Shown: positions 1 through 7,808 of the stretch, one piece after another
Numbering within the stretch: the first letter of the stretch is position 1
Layout of the letters: every line of letters begins with the position of its first letter
DNA from: Eubacteriales bacterium
GTDB lineage: Bacteria; Bacillota; Clostridia; Oscillospirales; Oscillospiraceae
Assembly: GCA_030529725.1 (NCBI GenBank)
Contig: JAUMWI010000001.1
Location: 28,367 to 92,366, forward strand
Direction of reading: 5' to 3'
DNA: 64,000 nucleotides
Program-made: the position numbers and the translations under genes
Notes under the pieces: generated by a model
What the model was told of the DNA's origin: nothing
Databases searched by the model: none
Seen by the model: the letters and a program-made list of their open reading frames with translations, nothing else

Positions 1-863
1 TGCACGGTCCTCCGGGACTTGGCAAGACCACGCTCGCCGGTATTATTGCGCAGGAAATGGGCGTCAACATTCGTATTACCTCCGGACCGGCAATTGAAAA
101 GGCGGGCGACCTCGCCGCACTTTTGACAAATCTCAATGAAAATGACATTCTATTTGTCGATGAGATCCACCGTTTGAATCGCAGCGTGGAAGAGATTTTG
201 TACCCGGCGATGGAGGACTATGCCCTGGATATTATCGTCGGCAAAGGCCCGAGTGCAAACTCCATTCGCCTTGACCTTCCGCATTTTACCCTCATCGGTG
301 CGACCACACGCTCCGGTCAGCTCTCCGCGCCGCTGCGCGACCGTTTCGGTGTGACGCTGCGTTTAGAGCTGTATACCCCTGAGGAGCTGTCCGAGATCAT
401 TACACGCAGCGCCGGGATTCTGAATGTTGAAATCGACCGGGACGGCGCACTGGAACTTGCCAGACGTTCCAGAGGCACCCCGCGTATTGCCAACCGAATG
501 CTGCGCCGCGTGCGCGACTTTGCGGACGTGAAGGGAAACGGCATCATTACGCGCGCCATGGCGGACGAAGCGCTGCTTGCGCTTGAAATCGACCATCTCG
601 GCCTCGATCCCGTTGACCACCGCATGCTGCATGCCATTATCGAAAACTATGGCGGCGGACCGGTTGGTCTTGAAACGCTGGCAGCGACGATCGGCGAGGA
701 GGCTGTTACGCTGGAGGATGTCTATGAGCCGTATCTGATGCAGCTTGGCTTCCTCAAGCGCACGCCGCGCGGCCGCTGTGTGACACACAAGGCGTATGAG
801 CACCTCGGGCTGTCTGTCCCAAAGAGCCTGATGGGGGATGCGGAGCAGCTGACCATCGAATGA
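1..863 (+). CDS. ruvB: RuvB, Holliday junction branch migration helicase (5' truncated by the window edge)
   Basis: This is the C-terminal part of RuvB, the hexameric AAA+ motor that drives Holliday junction migration with RuvA and RuvC. The frame is open from base 3 and begins inside the Walker A loop ([12 protein letters not shown]). Walker B with sensor follows (FVDEIHRLN), then the IGATTRSG region and arginine-finger zone, the small AAA lid, and a C-terminal winged helix ending in [13 protein letters not shown]. About the first 50-60 residues lie outside the window. The next gene, glmM, starts 34 nt downstream on the same strand. The family call is certain; only completeness is limited. 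Confidence 0.97.
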   Translation, partial: HGPPGLGKTTLAGIIAQEMGVNIRITSGPAIEKAGDLAALLTNLNENDILFVDEIHRLNRSVEEILYPAMEDYALDIIVGKGPSANSIRLDLPHFTLIGATTRSGQLSAPLRDRFGVTLRLELYTPEELSEIITRSAGILNVEIDRDGALELARRSRGTPRIANRMLRRVRDFADVKGNGIITRAMADEALLALEIDHLGLDPVDHRMLHAIIENYGGGPVGLETLAATIGEEAVTLEDVYEPYLMQLGFLKRTPRGRCVTHKAYEHLGLSVPKSLMGDAEQLTIE

Positions 864-897
864 CAGAAACTAAGATTTAAGATTGTGGAGAAGAATA

Positions 898-2247
898 ATG
901 GGTAAATTATTCGGAACAGACGGCATTCGCGGCGTGGTCGGAGAGAATCTGACCGTGGATCTTGCATTTAAAACGGGCAAGGCCATTGCTGCGGTCTTAA
1001 AGGAAGAAACGGGAAGGAAACCCCTGATCACCATCGGGAAGGACACCAGAATCTCTTCGGATATGCTGGAGAGCGCACTGATTGCCGGCATTTGCGCGGT
1101 CGGCGGCGATGTAATGCCATTTGGCGTGCTGCCGACGCCTGCCGTTGCCTACCTGACGGTTCTCAGGGGCGCAGATGCCGGCATCGTGATCTCCGCATCG
1201 CACAATCCCTATGAGCACAACGGCATCAAGGTCTTTAATGAAAAGGGCTACAAGCTGCCTGACGAGACAGAGGAAAAGATTGAGGAAAAAATTCTCGGCG
1301 ACAAGCCAATCGCTGTCGCGACACACGATCAGATCGGTGTGCTGCGTCATGGGATCAAGCAGGCGAAGGAAGCCTACATTAACCATCTTGCCGGCTCGAT
1401 CGAAAGCGACCTCTCCGGGCTTCGTGTGCTGGTGGATTGCTCCAATGGCGCCGCCTCAGCCACTGCGCCGGAGCTGTTCGGAAGATTCCACTGCTATGCT
1501 GATTTTATTCACCGTGAACCGGACGGCGTGAACATCAATGACCACTGCGGATCCACGCATTTGGATAGTCTATCTGAGCGCGTTGTTGCAGGTCATTATG
1601 ATATTGGCGTTGCATTTGACGGTGACGCGGATCGCTGCCTTCTGGTGGATGAGACCGGCGGGGTGATTGACGGCGACAAGATCATGGCAGTCTGCGGTAT
1701 GGACCTGAAGCGGCACGGTAAGCTGGACGGCAACACCGTCGTGGCTACCGTCATGTCGAATCTCGGACTGCATGAGTTTTGCAGAAACAGCGGGATCGAA
1801 CTTGCCATCACAAGCGTGGGCGACCGAAATGTTTTGGAAAAGATGGTGGAGTGCGGCTATCGCGTGGGCGGAGAACAGTCCGGCCACATGATCTTTACCG
1901 AGTTTGCCACCACCGGCGATGGTGAGCTGACTGCGCTGCAGTTTTTGCAGATTCTTGTCCGATCGGGGAAGAAAGCCTCCGAGCTTGCCTCCGTCTGCCC
2001 GCAGTATCCGCAGGTGTTGCTCAATGTTGCGGTTTCCAATGAACGCGGCGTGAAGGAGTGTATCATGTCCTCCGAGACCCTCAGAGAGGCGGTCGAGCAG
2101 GAGGAGCGCGATCTTGCCGGGGAGGGGCGTGTCCTCGTGCGTGCATCGGGAACAGAGGCTCTGATTCGCGTCATGGTTGAGGCAAAAACGGAAGAAATTG
2201 CCCGCCAGGTTGCCGAAAGATTGGTTAAAAGCATAAAAACACTCTGA
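898..2247 (+). CDS. glmM: Phosphoglucosamine mutase GlmM
   Basis: GlmM converts glucosamine-6-phosphate to glucosamine-1-phosphate, the precursor of UDP-GlcNAc for peptidoglycan. The N-terminus MGKLFGTDGIRG, the active-site serine loop (ISASHNPYEHNG), the metal loop (FDGDADRC), the sugar loop (GGEQSGH) and the C-terminal phosphate loop (RASGTEALIRVM) are all present. The length of 449 aa equals the family norm. I chose ATG 898, preceded by GGAG at 887-890; a TTG 15 nt upstream is in frame but has no useful ribosome site. In Bacillus, glmM follows cdaA-cdaR. Here those two lie 45 kb away on the other strand, so the c-di-AMP/glmM linkage is broken. Confidence 0.97.
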   Translation: MGKLFGTDGIRGVVGENLTVDLAFKTGKAIAAVLKEETGRKPLITIGKDTRISSDMLESALIAGICAVGGDVMPFGVLPTPAVAYLTVLRGADAGIVISASHNPYEHNGIKVFNEKGYKLPDETEEKIEEKILGDKPIAVATHDQIGVLRHGIKQAKEAYINHLAGSIESDLSGLRVLVDCSNGAASATAPELFGRFHCYADFIHREPDGVNINDHCGSTHLDSLSERVVAGHYDIGVAFDGDADRCLLVDETGGVIDGDKIMAVCGMDLKRHGKLDGNTVVATVMSNLGLHEFCRNSGIELAITSVGDRNVLEKMVECGYRVGGEQSGHMIFTEFATTGDGELTALQFLQILVRSGKKASELASVCPQYPQVLLNVAVSNERGVKECIMSSETLREAVEQEERDLAGEGRVLVRASGTEALIRVMVEAKTEEIARQVAERLVKSIKTL

Positions 2248-2283
2248 TTTTCCGCTTTTATTTGATTAGTTTTTCATAAATAC

Positions 2284-2313
2284 TTGACAAATTCACGGAT
2301 GAATAGGTATAAT
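2284..2313 (+). promoter_or_regulatory. SigA-type promoter of the sigH-like gene
   Basis: A perfect -35 TTGACA (2284-2289) and a perfect -10 TATAAT (2308-2313) are separated by 18 nt. The -10 ends only 5 nt before the ATG of the downstream sigma gene, so the expected transcription start (about 2319-2321) coincides with the start codon. That implies a leaderless mRNA. Confidence 0.8.
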
Positions 2314-2318
2314 AAACG

Positions 2319-2960
2319 ATGTCTAAGCAGAATGAATATGTGGATACACGCCTGAATGACCGCTCTGATGAGCAGTTATGTGTCATGGTGCGCAACGGCA
2401 GTCGGGAAGCGGAGGAAGTCCTCGTCACGCGGTATTATGGCACGGTGCGCGCCTGCGCGCGTCCGCTGTTCCTTGTCGGTGGTGATGGGGAAGATCTCAT
2501 TCAGGAAGGCATGCTCGGTCTGATTCAGGCAATCCGCGAATATTGTTCAGATAAGAGCGCGTCCTTCAAGACGTTTGCCGAGACCTGCATTCGCAACAGA
2601 ATTTGTTCTGCGCTTCGCGCGGCTTCGCGCGACAAGCATGTTCCGCTGAATCAATCCATATCATTGGATCACCCTTTCTTTGACAGTAATTCTTACACCT
2701 CCGGTGCTTATCTTATGAACCTGGTTGACCCTGAGATCCTGATTGTCGACAGGGACTATGTGGCCGGCCTTCTGGAGAGCACACGCAAGCAGTTGTCCGA
2801 GTTTGAAGCGAAGATTTTAGGGTACTATTTGGACGGCCTTTCCGTAAAGGAAATTGCCGAGACGATGGGGCGTTCCCCGAAGTCTGTGGACAACGCCGTG
2901 CAGCGTGTCAGACGCAAGGCAGCACGGCAAATTTCTTCCGGCGACATCAGCAAACGCTGA
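2319..2960 (+). CDS. sigH: RNA polymerase sigma factor of the SigH (Spo0H) type
   Basis: This 213-aa sigma-70 family protein aligns by eye along its length with Bacillus SigH: DEQL..V.NG opening, YYGTVRACARPLFLVGGDGEDLIQEGMLGL (region 2, shown in motif only as EDLIQEGMLGL), SFKTFAETCIRNRI (2.4), KHVPLNQSISLD, and a C-terminal region 4 helix-turn-helix (LSVKEIAETMGRSPKSVDNA). SigH directs transition-phase and early sporulation genes. An in-frame TAA at 2313-2315 blocks any upstream start, and there is no Shine-Dalgarno before ATG 2319. GTG 2340 is the only near alternative and it also lacks a good ribosome site. The subfamily assignment is likely but was not tested by phylogeny. Confidence 0.85.
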   Translation: MSKQNEYVDTRLNDRSDEQLCVMVRNGSREAEEVLVTRYYGTVRACARPLFLVGGDGEDLIQEGMLGLIQAIREYCSDKSASFKTFAETCIRNRICSALRAASRDKHVPLNQSISLDHPFFDSNSYTSGAYLMNLVDPEILIVDRDYVAGLLESTRKQLSEFEAKILGYYLDGLSVKEIAETMGRSPKSVDNAVQRVRRKAARQISSGDISKR

Positions 2961-3002
2961 GCGCATATATATTTTTTTCTTATTCAAAGAGAGGGTAAAA
3001 TC

Positions 3003-3281
3003 ATGTACGAAGACAAGACTTTAGTTTGCAAAGAATGCGGCAACGAGTTCGTGTTTACTGCCGGTGAGCAGGAGTTCTACGCAGAGCGCGGCTTCCAGAA
3101 TGAGCCCCAGCGCTGCAAGGCCTGCCGTGACGCTCGCAAGAACGCCGCTCGCGGTCCCCGTGAATACTTCACCGCGGTCTGCGCAGCTTGCGGTGGCGAG
3201 GCCAAGGTTCCCTTTGAGCCCAAGTCCGACCGTCCCGTTTACTGCAGCGATTGCTTCGCCAAGATGCGCGCCGAGCAGTAA
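3003..3281 (+). CDS. Small zinc-ribbon protein with four CxxC pairs
   Basis: This 92-aa protein contains four CxxC knuckles (C9/C12, C38/C41, C60/C63, C81/C84). It looks like two tandem zinc ribbons: a N-terminal probable zinc-binding domain (LVCKECGNEF...QRCKACRDARK) followed by a CxxC domain (AVCAACGGEAKVPF..YCSDCF). Similar proteins are common and abundant in Firmicutes but their role is unknown; RNA or ribosome association is only a guess. The ribosome site is GAGAGGG 9 nt before ATG. It lies 42 nt after sigH and ends at a strong terminator. The codon use (many cgc, ggc, ttc, aag) suggests high expression. Confidence 0.85.
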   Translation: MYEDKTLVCKECGNEFVFTAGEQEFYAERGFQNEPQRCKACRDARKNAARGPREYFTAVCAACGGEAKVPFEPKSDRPVYCSDCFAKMRAEQ

Positions 3282-3303
3282 TTCTTTGTAATTGTCTTTG
3301 ATC

Positions 3304-3336
3304 AAAAAGCGTCCGCCTTTCGGCGGACGCTTTTTT
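3304..3336 (+). terminator. Rho-independent terminator after the zinc-ribbon gene
   Basis: The stem AGCGTCCGCC / GGCGGACGCT closes on a TTT loop and is followed by TTTTTT. On the other strand the A-run 3304-3308 gives a T tract as well, so it can also end bioY transcription coming from the right. Confidence 0.93.
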
Positions 3337-3351
3337 GTCTCTTTTCTTATG

Positions 3352-3918
3352 TTATTCGTTCAGATGTTTTTTTACTGCACGCGATACGGAAACCGCAGCC
3401 AGCATTTTCGCAAAGTCCGGGATGAGGTAGGGAACAACGCACTTCATCAGCACCAATCCAAGACTGATCGGGCCGGTGCTGCGCAGGTATACCGTCATAA
3501 ACCAGACGGTTCCGAAGGCGTAGCAGACGAAAAGCGCGGCAGTCAGTGCGAGAAAACGGATAAGCGTGTTTTCCTGTTTTACAAGTGCTGTGATGACCCA
3601 GTAGATAAGTCCGGAAAAGAGAAACCCGATGAGGTATCCGCCCGTCGTACCGAGCAGTGATCCGATCCCGCCGCGAAATCCGGAAAAGACCGGCAGTCCG
3701 ACGGCGCCAAGCAGAATATAGAGAAGAATGGCCAGTGTCCCTCGTTGCCCACCAAGGAGCAGCAGTGCAATAAACACGCCGAATGTCTGCATGGTGAATG
3801 GTACATCCGGCATGGGGACGGTAAGCCATGCGCAAATCGCAATGAGCGCAGCGAAAAGGGCGACCAGGGTTAAATCGCGGGTCTTGAGAGTATTTGTCTT
3901 TGCTGTCTGTGTTGACAT
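3352..3918 (-). CDS. bioY: Biotin transporter BioY (ECF S component)
   Basis: BioY is the membrane S component that binds biotin, either alone or with the ECF energising module. The 188-aa protein has about six hydrophobic segments and the BioY signatures VPMPDVPFTMQTFGV near the N-terminus and GQRGTLAILLYILLGAVGLPVF, with GGIGSLLGTTGGYLIGF following. I chose ATG 3918, which has AGGTGG 4-5 nt upstream; the longer frame from 3930 uses that same Shine-Dalgarno as coding sequence. Divergent birA and an operator over the promoter show control by biotin. The ECF A and T subunits are not in the window. Confidence 0.95.
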   Translation of the reverse strand: MSTQTAKTNTLKTRDLTLVALFAALIAICAWLTVPMPDVPFTMQTFGVFIALLLLGGQRGTLAILLYILLGAVGLPVFSGFRGGIGSLLGTTGGYLIGFLFSGLIYWVITALVKQENTLIRFLALTAALFVCYAFGTVWFMTVYLRSTGPISLGLVLMKCVVPYLIPDFAKMLAAVSVSRAVKKHLNE

Positions 3919-3933
3919 TGTCCACCTCATAGA

Positions 3934-3964
3934 TTGTAAATGGAATCATAAATATGATTTACAA
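3934..3964. promoter_or_regulatory. BirA operator between bioY and birA
   Basis: A perfect inverted repeat, TTGTAAAT (3934-3941), 15-nt spacer, ATTTACAA (3957-3964), has the half-site and spacing of Firmicutes BirA boxes. It covers the predicted bioY transcription start (about 3957) and touches its -10 box. Dimeric BirA-biotinyl-AMP bound here would block bioY when biotin is plentiful. Confidence 0.88.
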
Positions 3965-3992
3965 ATATAGCATGACTGACGCAAATTGTCAA
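3964..3992 (-). promoter_or_regulatory. bioY promoter
   Basis: Read on the minus strand, -35 TTGACA lies at 3992-3987 and -10 TATATT at 3969-3964, with a 17-nt spacer. The predicted start falls inside the BirA operator. Confidence 0.8.
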
Positions 3993-4009
3993 CACACAGT
4001 ACATAAAAC

Positions 4010-4038
4010 TTTACAATCTGCCTTTTTTGCAGTATGAT
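4010..4038 (+). promoter_or_regulatory. birA promoter
   Basis: -35 TTTACA (4010-4015) and -10 TATGAT (4033-4038) are spaced by 17 nt, about 20 nt upstream of the birA start. The operator lies 46 nt further upstream and does not overlap this promoter, so birA itself may escape repression. Confidence 0.65.
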
Positions 4039-4060
4039 AACGAAAAAAAGGAGGGGCAGT

Positions 4061-5032
4061 ATGACAAAATATAAGGTTCTATCGCTCCTGAAACAGGCAG
4101 ACGGCTTTCTTTCCGGTGAACAGATCCGTTCTGGAATCGGCGTGAGCCGTATGGCGGTGAGCGCCGCTGTCAAGGCTTTGCGCGCGGAAGGATACGAGAT
4201 CACCGCTGTAACGAACCGCGGTTATCGTCTTGATCGCAGTCCGGACTACCTGACAGTCGGGGAGCTGATGGCGCTGCTTGGTGAGAAGCGTGCGGAGACC
4301 ATTCTCTGCCTTGACACAGTGGATTCGACGAATCGGTATCTCAAGTCGCTTGCCAATGATGGGGCGCCGACCGGTACTGTTGTGATTGCAGACGGCCAAA
4401 CGAAAGGACGCGGGCGGCGTGGGCGCAGCTTTGACTCACCGAAGGGGAAAGGAATCTATCTTTCTTATCTGCTTCGACCGGAATGCACACCCGCAGAGAG
4501 CACAACGCTTACCGCGTGGGCGGCTGTTGCCGCAGCCTCTGCGGTCTCATATGTGTGCGGCGTTGAGCCGAACATCAAATGGGTCAATGATCTTCTGCTC
4601 GATGGCAAAAAGCTTTGCGGTATCCTGACCGAGCTATCCATAGAAAGCGAAAGCAATCTGGTTGACTATGTCGTTGTCGGCATTGGCATGAATGTCAATG
4701 AAAAAGCGGAGGACTTTCCGCCCCGGTTGCGTGATATTGCGATTTCGCTTGCTCAGGTGCTTGACCGCGAGCAGCCGCGCGCCGCACTTTGCGCGGAGTT
4801 AATTCGTCGCATGGATCAACTTTCTCTTGATTGGCCGCAAGAGAGAGAATCTTATCTTGCCGCGTACCGCCGCTGTGAGGAAACGGTCGGCAGAGACGTT
4901 CGCGTTGTTTCGCCAGGCGCGGAGCGATACGCCCATGCGCTTGCGATCGAACCGGATTTTTCGCTGCGTGTGCGCTTTGATGACGGGGAAGAAGCGAGAC
5001 TACGAAGCGGTGAGATCAGCATTCGCGGATAA
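4061..5032 (+). CDS. birA: BirA, bifunctional biotin--protein ligase and biotin repressor
   Basis: The 323-aa protein has an N-terminal winged helix (about residues 1-60, with SRMAVSAAVKALRAEGY as recognition helix) and a biotin ligase domain: DSTNRYL, the biotinyl-AMP loop GRGRRGRSF (about residues 105-115), IKWVNDLL and VVGIGMNVN. A small SH3-like C-terminal domain follows (RVRFDDGEEARLRSGEIS). It activates biotin, transfers it to carboxylase carrier proteins and represses bioY. ATG 4061 was chosen because AGGAGGGG stands 6-7 nt upstream; an earlier in-frame ATG at 4034 sits inside the -10 box. Length matches Bacillus BirA (325 aa). Confidence 0.96.
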   Translation: MTKYKVLSLLKQADGFLSGEQIRSGIGVSRMAVSAAVKALRAEGYEITAVTNRGYRLDRSPDYLTVGELMALLGEKRAETILCLDTVDSTNRYLKSLANDGAPTGTVVIADGQTKGRGRRGRSFDSPKGKGIYLSYLLRPECTPAESTTLTAWAAVAAASAVSYVCGVEPNIKWVNDLLLDGKKLCGILTELSIESESNLVDYVVVGIGMNVNEKAEDFPPRLRDIAISLAQVLDREQPRAALCAELIRRMDQLSLDWPQERESYLAAYRRCEETVGRDVRVVSPGAERYAHALAIEPDFSLRVRFDDGEEARLRSGEISIRG

Positions 5033-5058
5033 GGAACCGCATTTCTTGGTATTTCCTA

Positions 5059-5087
5059 TTGAAAATGTGCGAAAAATAGGGTAAACT
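5059..5087 (+). promoter_or_regulatory. Possible promoter of the DUF1858 gene
   Basis: TTGAAA (5059-5064), 17-nt spacer and TAAACT (5082-5087) lie 30 nt upstream of the next start, with TTTTGGAGG as ribosome site between them. The -10 box is only a moderate match. Confidence 0.5.
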
Positions 5088-5117
5088 GTTCCCATCGAAT
5101 TTTGGAGGTTAACAATT

Positions 5118-5330
5118 ATGATCGAAATTACAAAAGACACCATTATTGGTGATATTCTTGATTTCGCTCCCCAGACTGCGCCGATCTTCCTTTCCATTGG
5201 TATGCACTGCCTGGGCTGCCCCTCTTCTCGCGGCGAAACCGTGGAAGAAGCTTGCATGGTGCATGGGATTGATGTCGATAAGCTCCTCGAAATTGTGAAC
5301 GAGGAAGCAAACAAGCCGGCAGAAGAATGA
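5118..5330 (+). CDS. DUF1858 / hybrid-cluster-protein-associated redox disulfide domain protein
   Basis: This 70-aa protein has the DUF1858 pattern: IT.DT.IGDIL.F.P..AP.F...GMHCLGCPSS..ET, with the CxxC pair at C31 and C34 in a GMHCLGCP loop. The fold occurs alone or fused to hybrid cluster proteins, and the CxxC is presumed to be redox active or metal binding. Its cellular partner is not visible here. GGAGG precedes ATG by 9 nt. It is followed by a short hairpin and then trmK. The role is unassigned; the family call is firm. Confidence 0.85.
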   Translation: MIEITKDTIIGDILDFAPQTAPIFLSIGMHCLGCPSSRGETVEEACMVHGIDVDKLLEIVNEEANKPAEE

Positions 5331-5340
5331 AAAAATTAGG

Positions 5341-5363
5341 CGCATACGGGAGATCCGTATGCG
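5341..5363 (+). other. Short perfect hairpin between the DUF1858 gene and trmK
   Basis: CGCATACGG pairs with CCGTATGCG around a short GAGAT loop. The following TCTTGTTG is a poor T tract, so this may be a weak terminator or attenuator separating the very small upstream gene from trmK. Confidence 0.5.
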
Positions 5364-5387
5364 TCTTGTTGATAGGAGTAAGTCGCT

Positions 5388-6104
5388 GTGGAGAAAAAAG
5401 AGTTACCATTACAGCCGCGTCTTGCATTGCTGGCTTCGCTTGTACCGCAGGGTGCATCTGTTGCCGACGTCGGTACAGACCACGGGTACTTGCCGGTTTA
5501 CCTTCTGCAGCATCAGCGCATTTGCCACGCTATTGCCTCTGACATCAACCGTGAACCGCTTGAGCATGCACGCAGGACAGCACTTGCGTATGGCGTCACG
5601 GAGGGGATCACATTCCGGCTTTGCGCGGGACTTACCGCCGTTTCGGAGCAGGAAGTCGACACGGTCGTGATTGCAGGGATGGGCGGCGAGACGATTAGTT
5701 CGATTTTGCAGGATGCACCGTGGACGAGAGAGAAAACTCTGCTGCTTCAGCCGATGACGAAGGCGGAGCTCCTCAGGTCATGGCTGGTTCGTAACGGCTA
5801 TGCGATCGTGCAGGAGCATCTTGTGCGCGACAAGGACACGCTTTACGCCGTGATCACCGCAACCGGCGGTGAAAGCGAACCAATTACCCCGGCTCAGGCG
5901 TACTGCGGTGTGAAGCTTGCGCAGGATCCGCTTTGCGGTGATTATATTGATGAGCGTATTAGAAAGCTTATGCGCGCATCGGAAGGGCTGACGGTGTCGG
6001 GACTTGCGGATAAAGAGCAGCGTATCGCTGACCTTCACACAACGATTGCCGAGCTGAAGAAAATGAAAAGGGAGTGGGAAGATGGCAACAGCGAAGGAAA
6101 TTGA
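5388..6104 (+). CDS. trmK: tRNA (adenine(22)-N1)-methyltransferase TrmK
   Basis: TrmK methylates A22 of tRNAs using S-adenosylmethionine. The 238-aa protein starts with PRLALLASLVPQG, then the SAM motif VADVGTDHGYLP (about residues 20-31), the acidic SDINREPL, and the family motif VIAGMGGETI..IL. The C-terminal part is helical and lysine/glutamate rich. The start is GTG 5388 with AGGAG 9 nt upstream. Its last 23 nt overlap nif3, the same pairing as yqfN-yqfO in Bacillus, which indicates translational coupling. Confidence 0.93.
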   Translation: MEKKELPLQPRLALLASLVPQGASVADVGTDHGYLPVYLLQHQRICHAIASDINREPLEHARRTALAYGVTEGITFRLCAGLTAVSEQEVDTVVIAGMGGETISSILQDAPWTREKTLLLQPMTKAELLRSWLVRNGYAIVQEHLVRDKDTLYAVITATGGESEPITPAQAYCGVKLAQDPLCGDYIDERIRKLMRASEGLTVSGLADKEQRIADLHTTIAELKKMKREWEDGNSEGN

Positions 6105-6855
6105 AGCGCGCCTTTACGACTGGGCACCGCAGAGCACAGCCGAAAGCTGGGACAACGTGGGGCTTCTCGTTGGCAGTGGGGCACGCGAGGTAAAGAAGAT
6201 CCTCGTTGCACTTGATATTACCGAATCGGTCGCGCAGGAGGCGGTCGATGTGGGCGCGGATCTGATCGTCGCGCATCACCCTGTGATGAACTGTACCTGG
6301 CATAAGGTGCAGAATATTTTGGATGATACGGTGCAGGGCAGGATTCTCACGCTGCTGATCAAAAACGACGTCGCTGCGATCTGTATGCATACCAATCTGG
6401 ACGCGGCGGAGGGCGGTGTGAACGATCAGCTTGCAGCAAAACTGGGCGTTTTCGACACAATTCCCTTGAATGAGGAAAAAATAGGGCGTGTTGGTACACT
6501 TTCTTGTGAAAAAGGACTTGAAGAGTTCCTTGCTTTTGTGATAAAATCTTTAGGCTGTAGAGGGCTTCGTTACCGTGACGGTGGGAAGCCGGTCCATAGA
6601 GTTGCGGTCGGAGGCGGTGCGTGCGGCGATTATATAGAGCAGGCAATCGCGCTCGGCTGTGATACGTTTGTGACAAGCGACTTGAGTTACCATGACTTTC
6701 TTGACACACAAGGACTTAACCTGATCGATGCAGGTCACTTTTCTACGGAAAATGTCATTTGCAGCGCGATCAAGGATTATCTCAGCAATGCTTTTCCCAA
6801 AGTGGAAATCGTAATTTCGACGGTCCATCAGGACGTCATTCAATACTACATGTAA
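6082..6855 (+). CDS. Nif3-like dinuclear metal centre protein (YqfO family)
   Basis: This 257-aa protein is of the Nif3/DUF34 family, a toroidal hexamer with a two-metal site. Visible metal-ligand motifs are AHHPVM (HH pair), MHTNLDAAEGGVND near the middle, and the C-terminal DAGHFSTENVI. It is the short form lacking the PII-like insert seen in the 370-aa Bacillus YqfO. The name GTP cyclohydrolase 1 type 2 has been attached to this family, but its substrate is not settled. It overlaps trmK by 23 nt and has GGGAGTGGGAAG upstream. Ends 13 nt before yebC. Confidence 0.92.
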   Translation: MATAKEIEARLYDWAPQSTAESWDNVGLLVGSGAREVKKILVALDITESVAQEAVDVGADLIVAHHPVMNCTWHKVQNILDDTVQGRILTLLIKNDVAAICMHTNLDAAEGGVNDQLAAKLGVFDTIPLNEEKIGRVGTLSCEKGLEEFLAFVIKSLGCRGLRYRDGGKPVHRVAVGGGACGDYIEQAIALGCDTFVTSDLSYHDFLDTQGLNLIDAGHFSTENVICSAIKDYLSNAFPKVEIVISTVHQDVIQYYM

Positions 6856-6868
6856 GGAGAAAATCACT

Positions 6869-7603
6869 ATGTCCGGTCATTCCAAGTGGCACAATATCCA
6901 AAAGACGAAGGGCGCGGCTGACGCGAAGCGCAGTGCGGCGTTTACCAAGATCGCAAAGGAAATCATCGTTGCGGTCAAGCAGGGCGGCAGCGGCGATCCG
7001 AACAACAACTCCCGTCTTGCAACGGTCATTGCCAAGGCAAAGGCTGCCAATATGCCCAATGACAACATCAAGCGCACTATTGACAAGGCACTCGGCTCCG
7101 GCAACACCGATAACTACGAGTCCGTTACCTACGAAGGCTACGGCCCCGGCGGCATTGCCGTCATCGTGGAAGCTCTGACGGACAACCGTCAGCGTACTGC
7201 ACCGGAAGTTCGCCACTACTTTGATAAGTACGGCAAGGGTATGGGCGCACAGGGCTGCGTGAGCTGGTCGTTTGACAAGAAGGGCGTTATCATCATCGAC
7301 AATGAGGATGGCGACTATGAAGAAGATGCCGTCATGATGGATGCGCTCGATGCCGGTGCAGACGATTTTGAACCGGACGGTTCCATCTTTGAGATCACGA
7401 CTTCTCCGGATGCGTTCAATGATGTCGTCAAGGCTCTCGAGGAGAAGGGATATGTGTTTGCCAGCGCCGAAATCTCCATGGTTCCGCAGACTTACGTCAC
7501 GCTCTCGAGCGACGAAGACGTGAAGAACATGGAAAAGCTTCTTGACTTCCTGGACGACAACGAGGACGTTCAGAACGTGTGGCACAACTGGGAGCAGGAC
7601 TAA
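6869..7603 (+). CDS. YebC/PmpR family protein (translation or transcription factor)
   Basis: The 244-aa protein begins MSGHSKWHNIQKTKGAADAK in the typical way and continues with the family hallmarks GGSGDPNNNSRLA, NMPNDNIKR and YEGYGPGG. YebC proteins were long annotated as transcription regulators; more recent work on the family points to help in translating proline-rich stretches. It is probably transcribed with trmK-nif3 (13-nt gap, AAGGAG ribosome site) and ends at a terminator. Confidence 0.95.
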   Translation: MSGHSKWHNIQKTKGAADAKRSAAFTKIAKEIIVAVKQGGSGDPNNNSRLATVIAKAKAANMPNDNIKRTIDKALGSGNTDNYESVTYEGYGPGGIAVIVEALTDNRQRTAPEVRHYFDKYGKGMGAQGCVSWSFDKKGVIIIDNEDGDYEEDAVMMDALDAGADDFEPDGSIFEITTSPDAFNDVVKALEEKGYVFASAEISMVPQTYVTLSSDEDVKNMEKLLDFLDDNEDVQNVWHNWEQD

Positions 7604-7644
7604 GACCGGATAAGACGGTAACGCAATAAAATAAACATTCAGAA

Positions 7645-7699
7645 GAGATCGAGCTGAGATAGGCAGTGGATTCTGCCGTAGATTTGCTCGGTCTTTTTT
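7645..7699 (+). terminator. Terminator after yebC
   Basis: GATCGAGC (about 7647-7654) pairs with GCTCGGTC, with an inner hairpin GGCAG..CTGCC, and is followed by TTTTTTG. It ends the trmK-nif3-yebC unit. Confidence 0.8.
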
Positions 7700-7772
7700 G
7701 TTGCAAATGCCATTATCCCTGGGGGAGTAGACAGGTATTTATTTAACAGATGGCTGAAAAAATTGGACTATC

Positions 7773-7802
7773 TTGACTTTCCGGCAATGTGAGTGCTATG
7801 AT
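7773..7802 (+). promoter_or_regulatory. Promoter of the ECF S-component gene
   Basis: TTGACT (7773-7778), 18-nt spacer and TATGAT (7797-7802) predict a start near 7809. That leaves a 5' leader of about 198 nt. Confidence 0.65.
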
Positions 7803-7808
7803 GTGCAG

